This document shows, in pieces, positions 22,663 to 34,199 of a DNA stretch of 64,000 nt (positions are counted from its first letter, which is position 1; each line of letters opens with the position of its first letter). Origin of the DNA: Aldrovandia affinis (lineage: Eukaryota > Chordata > Actinopteri > Notacanthiformes > Halosauridae); NCBI GenBank assembly GCA_029706075.1, contig JAINUG010000033.1:1612001-1676000 (forward strand), given 5' to 3'. The notes under the pieces were generated by a model that was not told where the DNA came from, did not search any database, and worked only from the letters and a program-made list of their open reading frames with translations. A program made the position numbers and the translations under genes.

Positions 22663-24888
22663 CATCTCACTCATGACAACATGGGGGTGGACCCTCCCCC
22701 TCTCACCCTTGATGCTCCTGAAGGCGCCACTATCAAGCTTCCTGATGACTTTGCCATTGTGCCGTACATTGCTGAATATGCTGGAGATATCATCATTTAA
22801 TCAATTCCAAATTAAACAGCCAGACCAGCTTTCGCTGAAAATCGCCGAGCAGGGGTGCCTGACAAAGCATGGCTAAACCATCTCCACAAGGTCCTTATCA
22901 AAAAAGATGGAATGCTTAAAGAAACACCAGTGACCTACTCTGGGTTCTTCTCACATGGCCAACGCAAAGAAGATGTCAGGCCAAGGGCCACAGTTGGAGT
23001 TTTCCCTGTATTTTATGATAAGGCCTCATCCATGGCCATGCAGAAACACTCAATGCTTGTGGTCATGAAGGCAATAGAGTTTGTGAATCCTGGCCAGGTT
23101 CCAGTCATAGAGGGTGACTGTCCTCTCTATGCCCAACAGAAAAAATGTCAGAAAAAATGTCAAAAAATGTTGCTGAATCAAAGATGGTGTGCTTCATGGG
23201 CTTCCTTCACGTCGAGATGATGTCCCAAGAGTGTGGGGGTAAGCTGTTAGCCGGGTCTGGCTGGGACCGGATGTTTTCCCTAGCAAATATCTTCAATACT
23301 GGTGTTGCAGCCTCTCTCCTAGGTGGCAAGCATGTCAAACATACACGGTATGCATACCAGCTTACTCTTGCCTGGCTCCATGTGCTCAAAGAACAAGCGC
23401 TATGGGCCTCATGAAACCATGGAGAATCGACTCAACAGTAATGCTCCAACAGTCTGTTACTGGATGACATTGAGAGACTACCTGATGATCAACTGCCGCT
23501 TCATCCGGGGTCAGCGAGTGGGCGATTGGCCACTAACCCTGAATGCTTGCGAGGATTTGTGCCCATGGTCATTCGCCTTTGGACATACAAACTATGCCCA
23601 CTGGATGCCTGTCTTCTTGAAAGACATGGCAACACTACCAGATACCCACCCATCAGTCCATGAGGCTTGAGGGTGCCTGTTTCTCTGCCTCAAGCAACAA
23701 GGAAAGTTTGGAGCATCCAGAGTCCTCAGCTGCTGAACAGAAGAAGTTCCTCAATCATCTCAAAGCTCTATGTGATCTTGTCAAGGATGATAAAGTTGTC
23801 AATCCCTTCAAAGAAATGGGTCCAGATCTCATCACCTTAGACACCGGTGAGGTCATGGACCATGAGATCTCCAACTGCCTCAGGGAAGCTCCAAACATTG
23901 GCAAAGCCATGTTCATGGAGTTTGTAAGGGACAGAATAGAAAAAGCCACCAAGCCCTTTTCTGATGTCATTCCAAGGGCCAACTTGTTCACATTCACCAA
24001 CAGGCCAGCTGTGGATCTGAAGAAGGGTGCTAACAAGCTGGGGTCTGCCAAGGCGAATACAGCTCTCGTCACCAAGCTTTTTTTGTCCCTACAAGCACGT
24101 CCTGAATTCTTCAAGCACGAGAATCAGCGTGAACCTCCATCCTTATCTGATCAAGGCAAGCTGTTGTCAGGAACCAAGTCTGATATTCTTGGTTGTCTAC
24201 TAGGCATACCTGATCCTGGGCACTCTCCAGCAGCCTAAGAGGCTTCTGTGTTGTTCTTGATATGGCAGCAGTAATACACATCATCAAAACCCAGTGTGCC
24301 AGGGTGTTTGGGGAGTACACACAGATGCACTTGCTGCCATACTTGCAGAGCCTGATGACGGACAGCATGACAAGAGTGGATGCGGTCTGGGACATATATA
24401 TAGAGGCAAGTCTCAAATCCCAAACTCATGTCAAGCGGGGTGGGACTGCAGGGTGCCGAACACGAGTCTCAGCCAAGATACCTCTGCCAAAGGGAGCCCA
24501 ATGGCAGAAGTTCCTCAAAGATAGTCAAAATAAAGACCAGCTCTTTCAGTTCATCAGTCAGGAACTTCAGGAGAACATAGCTGATTCACAGTACCACCTC
24601 CTCACAACAAAGGCTGACCTTTACACTGCAGCTTTTGTCTGGAAGGAATCCCTCTCCAAAACTCCCAAGATCCCAGACCCCAGTGAATGGGGTTGGGAAT
24701 GGAATGCCAGAACCAAAGTGTGGGTACCATATTGGACAGATCTGGAAGATGTCAGCAAGGCATGCTCACTGATCATCCACTGTGGCTGTGTGGTTGCCTG
24801 TAAGGGCAACTGTAAGTGCCACCGAACCGGACTCCACTGTACCACATTGTGCAAGTGCGATGGGGGCTGCACTAATAATGATGAATGA
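22663..24888 (+). pseudogene. CXC-domain protein gene of the TIR element, frameshifted
   Basis: The protein can be followed in order through several frames: GVDPPPLTLDAPEGATIKLP (22680-), FPVFYDKASSMAMQKHSM (22855-23220), a GFLHVEMMSQECGGKLL and GWDRMFSLANIFNTGVA block (23145-23414), DYLMINCRFIRGQRVGDWP (to 23670), KKFLNHLKALCDLVKDDK (23660-24238), then MAAVIHIIKTQCARVFG to the C-terminus (24262-24888). The last about 35 residues are CGCVVACKGNCKCHRTGLHC plus more Cys pairs, like tesmin/TSO1 CXC modules. At least four frame changes are needed. From memory, uncharacterised animal proteins of this type have a longer region between HLLTTKADL and AAFVWKESLS, which appears deleted here. Function unknown. 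Confidence 0.8.
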
Positions 24889-25003
24889 GTGAAATCTTTG
24901 AATAAATATGCTATGATGTTTAAATATGCATGATGTTTTTTTTTTTGTTATTTGACTAAGATTTGATAATGGATGATTTACATGGTGTCAAGCCAAAGAT
25001 CAT

Positions 25004-25168
25004 CTTTCCGGCGAGCACCATATTGGAGTTTCTGCATACCGGCCACTAGGGGGCCACCCCAACTTGTATGCGGTGGTTTTTGAAAACCTTATGCCCATAC
25101 CTAATGCCATGCCAAAAATCAAAAACTTGTCACAAAGTGCACAATCTTCATGAATTCCCTCCCAGCTA
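25004..25168 (-). repeat. Right terminal inverted repeat
   Basis: This is the partner of 22228-22402, starting near CTTTCCGGCGAGCACC and ending TCCCTCCCAGCTA. The coding frame stops at 24888, about 115 bp before it. Confidence 0.92.
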
Positions 25169-28100
25169 TTTCTGAAAGCTCCAAATGTCTAGATTTTAAT
25201 TTTAAAAAATGTTGCCATGTTATAAAATTAGCATTTTATTAGACATTGATTACACATAGCAATTCATGATCGAAAACGCGTCAATTGGGTTCTAAGGGTT
25301 CAATGTTACAGTACATACTTCTAGATGAACACTTGGGGGGGCAATTTACTTTAGAAAAGCCCCTTAGTGGCTGCCGACCCTATGCAGTGACTTATTTCGC
25401 TGTGGAAATGGCACTGACTACACCACCTGGTTCCCAATGCGAATGGGAAAAAACCTCTGTGGTATGTGATTGAATTCAATGTTTGAAATGAGGGGGGTCT
25501 GGGGGATCCGGGACCCCCCATAAGAAATCAATTTTTAAGCTTGGGGGGTCCCATCTTTATTTTAACATCTTTCAACAAATGCAAGTCAAACAGGACATCA
25601 GTAGAACCAACTAGTAGAAACAGTCTTTAAAAAAAATGTGCCTGGCTGCCAAAATGTTACCGGCTTGTAATACATCACAATAGCATTAGAATGGCAGCTA
25701 GCATCCGTTGCTAAATTATAGTCAGCTATGCAGACTTGGTCAACTTACTATAACCCACCGTTTAAATGTATTTAGAATTTAGGTTTGTGTTGGAATATTT
25801 GTAGTGTAAGATATACATTCCTTAAGTTAAAAAACATAACAAGCCAGCCTGTCAGCATAGACAATAAAGGAAAGGTTTATGTTATAAAAAATCGTTGATG
25901 TCAGTGCATTAATCAGAGATACAAATCAAGTACAAAGTAGCCATGATAACTGAATGCAAAGGCGCTACACCAGCATGTGTCAAATATAACACGATTTATC
26001 CATTTTTAATGAAAAGTCAAGGGGTTTAAAACTAGAATTTGTTTGCAGGAAGTAGCGAAATATTCAGTGGTCCATGTAGTTTTTGTAGGTTTTAACCGCA
26101 TTTCTGCGCAAGAGGACATGCTTTAAAAAAAAAAAACATTATTAAATCCATTTCTACATATTTTTTCATCCACCAACTAATAGTTTGGGTCTCAAACATT
26201 ATTTAATAAGCTATTTTAAAAGTGTGAATGACAATTTTTAAAACCGAGTGACCTGGCAGGTTGCTATGCTATGTGAGCTAGCTATGATGTCAACCCTGGC
26301 CTGAACAACAAGCTGCCTGTGTGGGATATACTAGGCTTCATCCCCCCATAAAAGCCTATTTTCTTTATACTTTTATCGTCGGTGATATAAATAATCAGGG
26401 TTAAATTGGTTTGTGTGATTTGGGGAATTTTATTTAGCAGTTTTTGCATTTTCAAAGTTTTAAAATGTTTAGTTACAAACAATGTTTTTAGTTTGTTTTT
26501 ATTTAACTGCTATACAATCCTGGTTCAACTCTTTAGACCTATCTGCCTGACTAATAAACTTGTTAAATTTCAAGAAAAAAAAGATAATTTGTTTCAATGT
26601 AGCCATATACAGTAGTCGTTAGAGACACACACAAACAAACGTGTGCGCGCGTACACATACGTGTGTGTGCATGTGCATGCACATTATTGAAAATCTGGGG
26701 ACCCCTCCAGAGCCATTGCTCATTTTGAATCCTGAAATTGTTCACAGAAAGCTCAGTAAGAAAGCAAGCAATAGATTGAGTGGCATGTGTGTACCTGTAT
26801 ATTGAAACCAGTTTGGAAAAAGGTATATATACCGCTTAAACCATATGTATGGTATATGTCTATATTGTGTGTGTTGCATATTATAAAAATGTTTGCCCTT
26901 GGTGAGGATCTGCAGGAGAATTGGTTCTGGTGCTGAGGGGAACCGTCCAGGAATTATCTAGAACTGTAAGAGAATAATTTCCCCAGATGCTTCAAAGGAG
27001 ATGGATGACACATCAGGAAAAGAACAAACTAGTGTTGCATGTTCTGACACAGAATCGCAATGGTGTGGATTGTGTGCTGCAGCTACTGACACTGAAACAC
27101 AAGCACAATTTTCAGAGCTTCTGCGCTCTGTGCAGGGGAATAGACTGCTATATTCATTAATTTTACAAAATTAAATACATAAATAAAAAATGAATAAATA
27201 ACGTACAAGAAATGGTCAGATATGAAATATAGATATTGCAGATTTGTTTTCTTCCTAAATCATGACTAATTCTGGGGCACATTCAATCAAATTAAATGCT
27301 TTCTCCGGCACATTTATTTTAGGAAAATGTAGTTTTTTCCCCTCAATATATAAACAACATAACGACAACACATTGCCAAAACCACACATTGTAACACAAC
27401 AGGATACAACAAATGGACAGGACATTCTCAAAGCTGTGAATATGATCACGAACACAAGCAGACCTGTGCTTCACATTGACATTCAGCAATTGACCTGGTC
27501 AAGCACATCAGCATTCGGCATGCTACCTATAAGGTTCTGCTTCCTCTTACTAGTTGTGACGTGTGGGGAAACTAGTGGTACGTTGGGGAAAATGCATGGG
27601 CAGGACCTGCAAACTGGAAGAATCACTTCACAGGAGACACAGCTCTACAGCATGTCAGCTGTGGGCCATAATGATTCCCATGAGCCTTTGAGGCAGATAC
27701 CCACCCCACCCCCATAGAGAGTCATTTCTGCCTTGCTATTCCCACTTGGGACATAGTCTTGGGACATCTGCCCTAGTCTTCTTGAGAATTGCACAAGGGA
27801 ACATATGCTTACAGTACGTTTTTTGAACAACACGCAAAATATGTTATCAGAAAAAAATCTGTGGCGACATTCAATATTAATAGTATTTATTATTATTATT
27901 GTTATTGTTTTAAAAATATATAACTTGTTATAATTTTGTACTTTATACTTTAGGCTTTGTGCAAGTTTTAAATACTTAATAAATGACAAAAAACCTCATT
28001 ATACATCATATGCTTATGGTTAATTCACATTTAATAAATGTTAGTAAATATGTTATTAAGAAGGATGCTAGGGGTGTTCTTCCTTAAATTAAAATAAAAA

Positions 28101-28505
28101 TTATTAATTAAAAAATAAATAAATAAAGAAGGATGCCAGGATGGCCAGATTGAGAAAACCATGCAAAGATTACAATATGCACTGTTAAGACAAAATAACA
28201 GCAGTGCACATTGTAACCATGTGTGACATTTCTCAATCTTTACACCCTGACATTCGAAACATCATGTTTACTAATATGTAGGCTAATGATTTTGACAAAT
28301 AAAGTAAGCACACAATATAGTCTTTAAAGCCATTGCTCACAAACTCCCCCACCCCCTAAAAAGAGAGAAATATAATATACTTATTTCAGTTGTATTACCT
28401 GTATCTTTTAGTATATTTTATAAAATGCAGTTGAATGTGTCCATTGTTAACTAAATAGCTGAAGTTTTGAGCCAACATTTATTTTCCTGACTGCAATACT
28501 GACTC
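25169..28505. other. Non-coding stretch
   Basis: No gene is established. A GC-rich inverted repeat (GGGACCCCCC and GGGGGGTCCC) lies at about 25510-25552. An alternating purine/pyrimidine run (GTGTGCGCGCGTACACATAC and neighbours) lies at 26620-26685. The ORF at 27262-27717 (151 codons) contains a hydrophobic LPIRFCFLLLVVTC segment, but nothing else supports it as a gene. Confidence 0.5.
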
Positions 28506-28800
28506 TGACATCTCACAACTTATTCACTCCCACCGTTTCTGTCCTAGTCTGCAAGGAACCTTAGAGTGACTCTGGATGACCAACTCTGCTTCGACAGGGC
28601 ACATTGCAGTGATCACCTGGGCCTGCTGATTCTCCCTACACAACATCCAGTGAATATGACCCGTTGCCTCAAGCCACTGCAACTAGTGCAGAAGAGTCTA
28701 GTTTTCAGTCACTCACTACTGGTCCAGGCTTTCAGGGTAATCTCCTACCTCCAGACACTCTGGACTACCTGCTCAGCCGCCACTGGCAAACTGGCTGTTC
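28506..28800 (+). pseudogene. L2-type LINE fragment
   Basis: The sequence gives NLRVTLDDQLCFD (compare the family motif NLGVTLDDQLSF), then decayed text that includes CLKPLQLVQKSL (family: LQLIQNAA) in another frame. It is a short internal LINE scrap with no tail, directly followed by the Tc1 end at 28815. Confidence 0.65.
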
Positions 28801-28814
28801 CATCCCTCTGTGGA

Positions 28815-28955
28815 AAGATGTGTTGCATCCCTCCAATAGTGTTCCAGACACTTGTAGATTCTATGCCAAGACGCATTGAATCTGTTCTGGTGGCTCATGG
28901 TGGCACAATGCCTTATTAAGACCTTATTTTGGCAGTTACCTGTAGCTCTATTCAG
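28815..28955 (+). mobile_element. Tc1-like element 3' end
   Basis: TGTTGCATCCCTCCAATAG, then ATTCTATGCCAAGACGCATT and GTGGCTCATGGTGG match the C-terminal coding end of the Tc1 family at 39060-39453. It finishes with TTATTTTGGCAGTTACCTGTA (28924-28944), that family's inverted repeat. Only the last part of the element is present. Confidence 0.78.
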
Positions 28956-31900
28956 TGGATGTTTGAGGTATTCAGCATGCTATCTGGCTTTCTAGCTGTA
29001 CAGCTCGATGGTAGGTTTTCATTTTTTTCTAGCTATCTTGCTAACTAACTGACCCTTCTTTACTGTAAGGTATGCGGAGACTACATTTAGCTATAACGAA
29101 ATAATTTTAGGTAAACTCATGTTAGCAAGTTGGCTAGTTATCCCCAAAAATTATCTAGCTATCTAGAGAATCACCATTGCATCGATGTTCTTATAAATGA
29201 ATTCTGTTAAACCCATAACCTTTGTCAAGCTAGAAAATGCAGTTATAAATCGGTCAATAAAGCATTTATAGCTAGACTGTAATATAGAGTTTAATCCCTT
29301 TTTCCAAGGACATAGAAAGATATGCTGGTATTAGCAAAAATAGGTAATGTGACCCAAATACACACTCAGATCTTTGTGGCACATAGCCATTACCAATGGT
29401 TTGTTTGTTTTCACTGTAGCAGAACAAAAAGCCTTACTGTATCCATCATGGTTACCACAACGCATCGACAAGACCCCCCATTTAGCCCAAAATGTACGTA
29501 AGACACACAACGGCACAAAAACACAAGATAATAAAGAAATTCACCCACACAATCTAGTACATTTATAGGTCAGAAATCCCAATGGGGGGATTGAATAACT
29601 GACAAAACCATGAAATATCATTGTTCATATAACAACGCATACAATATGAACATATACAGAAAATCACCACCTGCGTTGTGTCACTCAATCACTTTTGGGT
29701 GCATACAATCCAGGAATATTTCATGGTTATAGTGTAATTATTATTATCTATTTATCATACAACCACTTTTCTTGGGCCACCTGCACAACTCACATCATTT
29801 CATATTTCAATTTTGCAATGTTTACTGCATGACAATTTCAAATATGGCACAAGGAAACAAAAGAATATTTCAGCAAAAGTGCTGTCCGGTAAATGAAGAG
29901 ATTATAAATATATGGTATATGTATACATATGTAACCATTTTACAGTGATAAAATCAATCACCAACCTAGTTCATATAAAAATCTAAAGGAGTCACTTAAT
30001 GCCTGGCTATGCACATATCATGTAAAGAGTTAGATTGAATCTTATTTTTTATATGTGCAGTATAAACTTGATGGATGGCCATGTAAATTGAATAACAAGG
30101 AAATTATGTGTGGAACTATGCTTAGAACAAACCATTCTGACATATTTGTAATCTTGGCTTTCGAGTGAGCCAGGTAAAATCAGTGGACAGTGACTAAGGA
30201 GACTCTCCTGTCCTGCGTGCATTTAAGATTTAAATTCTGTATGGAATAAATGAAAACCAAAAGGCTTTAATCACCTGTCAGGGTTTTTGACTGGGAAGGT
30301 CAGAGCATTCACATCGTTTATTTGTTTTTTGATTCCAGGGACCTAGGCTGTGGGAGATGGGACCATTTCTCATGGAAAATGAGCAAGATCACGCCCTAGC
30401 ACCCCCTCCAACAAAATAAATTAAATTACAATTAAAAATAAATCAATAAAGGTCTTTTATATTTTTCATGCTACTGATAATTCATTATTCTATCAATAAC
30501 CTGTGATCTGTGGTATGAATAAATCAGAATGTTTCGGGGCGGCATGTTAAAAAAAGATGAGAAAATAAACATACAATATAGCACTGTTGTTGCATGGGTC
30601 CCTCAGGCTATGAGCCAAAAATAAAGACTCTTTTCATCAAGAATGCCAACATGGCGTAAATCAACAATCGGGTTTGGGAGCAGAAGATAATATCTGCAAG
30701 GTAATGAAATTACAGAATCACAGCATATATTTCACAAGTGTCATACCACATATGGCGTATGGAATTGTCAAAACATAGGATGCTCAGCTCCTCTCAACAT
30801 AGCAAAAACTGTACATCGATATTTATGTACTTCTTATTTCTTAGTCCATATTTAACAGAGCATGAACATTTACAATTGAGATTATCCTTACCTTTTTTAC
30901 CAGGGCAACATATTAAAATATTAAACACAAGTAATTAATAATATGATAAAACATATGGCATAATCTCATAGTGCAAAAGTCTCCTCTGCAGGGTCGAGAA
31001 GCTAGTGGGGTCTCCAATGCAATCAATATTTGATGTTACCAGAGGGCACATTCACATTATGAATGCAATCATTAACCAGTAACAGTGCAGGAGGAAAATG
31101 GAGTAAAGGTTTTTGGAAAAGTACAAACATAATGATGATTCTAGTTGAGTGATACACAGGGAGTCATGTATATGCAGAACAGCTCAGAAAAGGCACACCT
31201 TTTATAGGTCATTCCACAATCCTCTATTACCATAAAACAATACTGCATTTCCCCAGCTTTTTCACACTAGTCCAGAATCAGACATGCACAGAAAGTGGAT
31301 TCATCATGAGAACAAAAACATGAAAATATTTCAAATGCACTGATTGGCTGGGGAGTCCATTGAACTAGAAAAAGCTGACAAACAGATAAGTACTGGGAAA
31401 CTGGAGACGTGGAATCAATTATTTTTGATTTGCTCTCTGTTATGTGTCTCCGTTTACATCCTTGGAGAAAGGAAACATTGCAATATATTTTCAAAATATT
31501 TTTAAATATACTACATAAAATAAAATTGAAAAAATTGGATATATCATAATACAATAACACTAACCATATATTTAGAAAGGGAAGTGCACATTATAATTGA
31601 TTTCAAATGTGTTTTGTTTGTTCCATAGTCACTTGCTTACAGAATGCAACATTAGTTAAAAACCATGGACTCAGAGGTTGAGAAACACAATTTTTCTTCA
31701 CCTTGAAGTCTGCAGGCATGTCAGGCAGCAACACATTCAACTCTGTTAAAAACCCTTGGCATTTTCATCTCCACTATACTTTTAGCCGACACTGCATGGA
31801 AAGGTAATGTGAGAAAAGTGTTGCCACCCAGGCCGCATCCCAAACAATTGAAGACAAACCAGGAGAGCTGTGACTTCCTTGCAGATAAACTAGGTCTTCA

Positions 31901-32859
31901 CTCTGATGTCTTGGAGAAAGTGCTAACTAGCAGATGAAGCAGATAGTGTATAATGAACATGGCAAACTCCATCTGCCCTGAAAATATTGTTCATAATCAT
32001 AACAATTTCAGGCTGGAACTAAAATATGTGCCCCTTGAGTGAGAGGTGATTATGGTTACCAACCGTGCATTACACAAAAGCAGAGGAAGGGTGAATACAT
32101 TTGTTTTTTGAAAACATTAATTTTATTAATAGTTACAATGCAATGCTTCATAGGATGAATATGTTGAGCACTGACAGCCAAATCACTGTTTTTAATTATT
32201 CATTTTGAGTGATGGATTATGATTTCCCTCCAATAAAGTATCTTCAGGTACCTTGTATATGACAGCTGTGTGCTCTTTGTAAAAAGTTATAAAGAAAGAG
32301 TTGTAGAGAATAATAAAAGCCCTTACAATACAATTAGCCAATGGGGACGGATATTTGAGCAGTACAGGTATGAACTTGTTTCACCAAGTGAGGGTAAAAT
32401 AAACAATAGTTAGGTCACTTCTCTGTGCTCCCGCTGACCCATGGCTTTTTGCTGTGCTGGCCATGATTATCCTTTATGAAGCAAACAATTTGAAAACAAT
32501 ATTTCTACCCTGCCATACCCCCCCATTTCTCCCTAAATGGGAGTGTTAAACATGATGTTTTACATTCTGAACAGCAACAATCTATGTTGTCAAAATGTGT
32601 TATTAATTCAATTAGATGATAACAGCAACTGATGTTTTCATTATCATGCAAGATAATGGTCCATGTCTGAAATATTTCCTGAACTTGGTTAAAGGTTAAT
32701 GATAAAATACAGGTATTCTTCCATGCTAATGGATTGTGAACTGCATGTAAGTTTCAAAATAACTTCAATAATGCATTTTCTATTTTATTTGTTATTTCTA
32801 TTTACATTAAACCCTTATGAAACAGTAATGTGTTTTGCAGTAGTAATATATATATATAT
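28956..32859. other. Non-coding AT-rich stretch
   Basis: About 3.9 kb with no gene or repeat I can name. TAGCTAGC-type words cluster at 29020-29300. Small ORFs (for example 31267-31560 minus) have no recognisable content. The last bases before the Tc1 element are a (TA)n run (32846-32860), a typical Tc1 target. Confidence 0.55.
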
Positions 32860-34199
32860 AGACACTCAGTGGCCACTTTATTAGGTACACCTTTCTAGTA
32901 CTAGGTAGGACCCCCTTTGCCCCCAGAACAGCCTGAATTATTTGTGGCATGGATTCAACAAGGTGCTGGAAACATTCCACAGAGATTCTGGTCCATGTTG
33001 ACATGATAGCGTCACGCAGTTGCTGCAGATTTGTCGGCTGCACATTCATGTTGCGAATCTCTCATTCCACCACATCCCAAAGCTGCTCTATTGGACTGAG
33101 ATCTGGTGACTGTGGAGGCCATTGGAGTACACTGAACTCATTGTCATGTTTGTGGAACCAGTTTGAGATGACGTGTGCTTTGTGACATGGCGCATTATCC
33201 TGCTGGAAGTAACCATTAGAAAATGGGTAGACTGTGGCCATAAAGGGATGCACATGGTCAGCAACAAGACTCAGGTAGGCTGTGGCATTTAAACAATGCT
33301 CAGTTGGTATTATTGTGGTTCTGTGTGGCTCAGTAGGTAGAGCATGGTGTTGGCAATGCTTAGGTTGTGGGTTCAATCCCCACTGGGACCACATATACTG
33401 AATTTTTTTTATACATTCACTACTGTAAGTTGCTTTGGATAAAAGCGTCTGCTAAATGGCATATATTATATTATATTATTAAGGGGCCTAATGTTTGCCA
33501 AGAAAACATTCCCCATGCCATTACACCACCAACACCAGCCTGAACCGTTGACACAAAGCAGGATGGATGCATGGATTCATGCCGTTTACGTCAAATTCTG
33601 ACCCTACCATCTGCATGTCGCAGCAGAAATTGAGATTCATCAAACCAGGTGACATTTTTCCAATCTAAAACTGTCCAGTTTTGATAAGACTGTGCCCACT
33701 GTAGCCTCACTTTCCTGTTCTTAGGTGACAGGAGTGGAACCCGGTGTGGTCTTCTGCTGCTGTAGCCCATCCACTTAAAGGTTTGACATGTTGTAACGCG
33801 TGGTTATTTAAGTTACTGCCTTCCTTTGACCAGTCTGGCCATTCTCCTCTGACCTCTCTCATTAACAAGGCGTTTTTGCCCACAGAACTGCCGCTCACTG
33901 GATGTTTTTTGTTTTTCGCACCATACTCTGTAAACTCTAGAGACTGTTGTGCGTGAAAATTCCATGAGATCAGCAGTTTCTGAGATACTCACACCACCCC
34001 ATCTGGCACCAACAATCATTCCACGGTTAAAGTCACTTGGATCACATTTCTTACCCATTCAGATTTTTGGTCTGAACAACAACTGAACCTCTTGACGATG
34101 TCTGAATGCATTTATGCATTGAGTTGCTGCCACATGATTGGCTGATTAGATAATTGCATGAATGTACAGGTGTACCTAATAAAGTGGTCACTGAGTGTA
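32860..34199 (-). mobile_element. Nearly full-length Tc1-like transposon, split by a SINE
   Basis: Both ends are present: GACACTCAGTGGCCACTTTA (32861) and its inverse TAAAGTGGTCACTGAGTGTA (34180-34199), lying in TA-rich DNA. On the minus strand the transposase pieces are MGKKCDPSDFNRGMIVGARW with its helix-turn-helix (33813-34058), a WFDESQFLLRHADG block with the first Asp (about 33600-33645), GYFQQDNAPCHKAHVIS with the second Asp, SPDLSPIEQLWDVVE with the Glu (33062-33240), and the C-terminal LQQLRDAI (32807-33049). All three catalytic residues survive, but frameshifts and the SINE at 33311-33480 inactivate the gene. The same family occurs at 62940-63813. Confidence 0.93.
33311..33480 (+). 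mobile_element. SINE with a tRNA-Ala-like head, inserted in the Tc1
   Basis: Bases 33316-33391 fold as a tRNA: acceptor TGGTTCT with GGGACCA, D-arm GCTC with GAGC, a weak anticodon stem with loop TTGGCAA (anticodon GGC, Ala), and a perfect T-arm GTGGG-TTCAATC-CCCAC. A short body follows, then a tail with the LINE-type stem GCTTTGGATAAAAGCGTCTG and (TATAT)n. Removing it restores the Tc1 sequence (GGTATTA then AGGGGCC). The body is unusually short. Confidence 0.88.

Larger units (their letters stand above)
22228..25168 (+). mobile_element. TIR element encoding a CXC-tailed protein (broken)
   Basis: The element is bounded by inverted repeats of about 165-175 bp (22228-22402 and 25004-25168). 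Landmarks in both are GGGAGGGAAT, AGATTGTGCACTTTGTGACA, GGTGGCCCCCTAGTGGCCGG and ACTCCAATATGG. Between them lies one broken plus-strand gene. The two repeats are very similar, so the element is not ancient. The flanks show no convincing target duplication (TTT at most). The layout is that of a cut-and-paste DNA transposon, but I cannot assign it to Tc1, hAT, Harbinger, piggyBac or another superfamily I know. Confidence 0.85.

Noticed and set aside
25480..25560. GC-rich inverted repeat as a terminator or transposon end
   Set aside because: Only a short stem with no matching partner, no target duplication and no adjacent gene.
27262..27717. 151-codon plus-strand ORF with a hydrophobic signal-peptide-like segment (LPIRFCFLLLVVTC)
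   Set aside because: No family resemblance, no promoter or splice evidence, and single ORFs of this length arise by chance in 64 kb. A small secreted-peptide exon starting at the Met near 27520 cannot be excluded, but is unsupported.
33316..33391. Possible tRNA-Ala gene
   Set aside because: It folds well but is joined to a LINE-type tail and inserted inside a Tc1 transposon, so it is a SINE head rather than a host tRNA gene.
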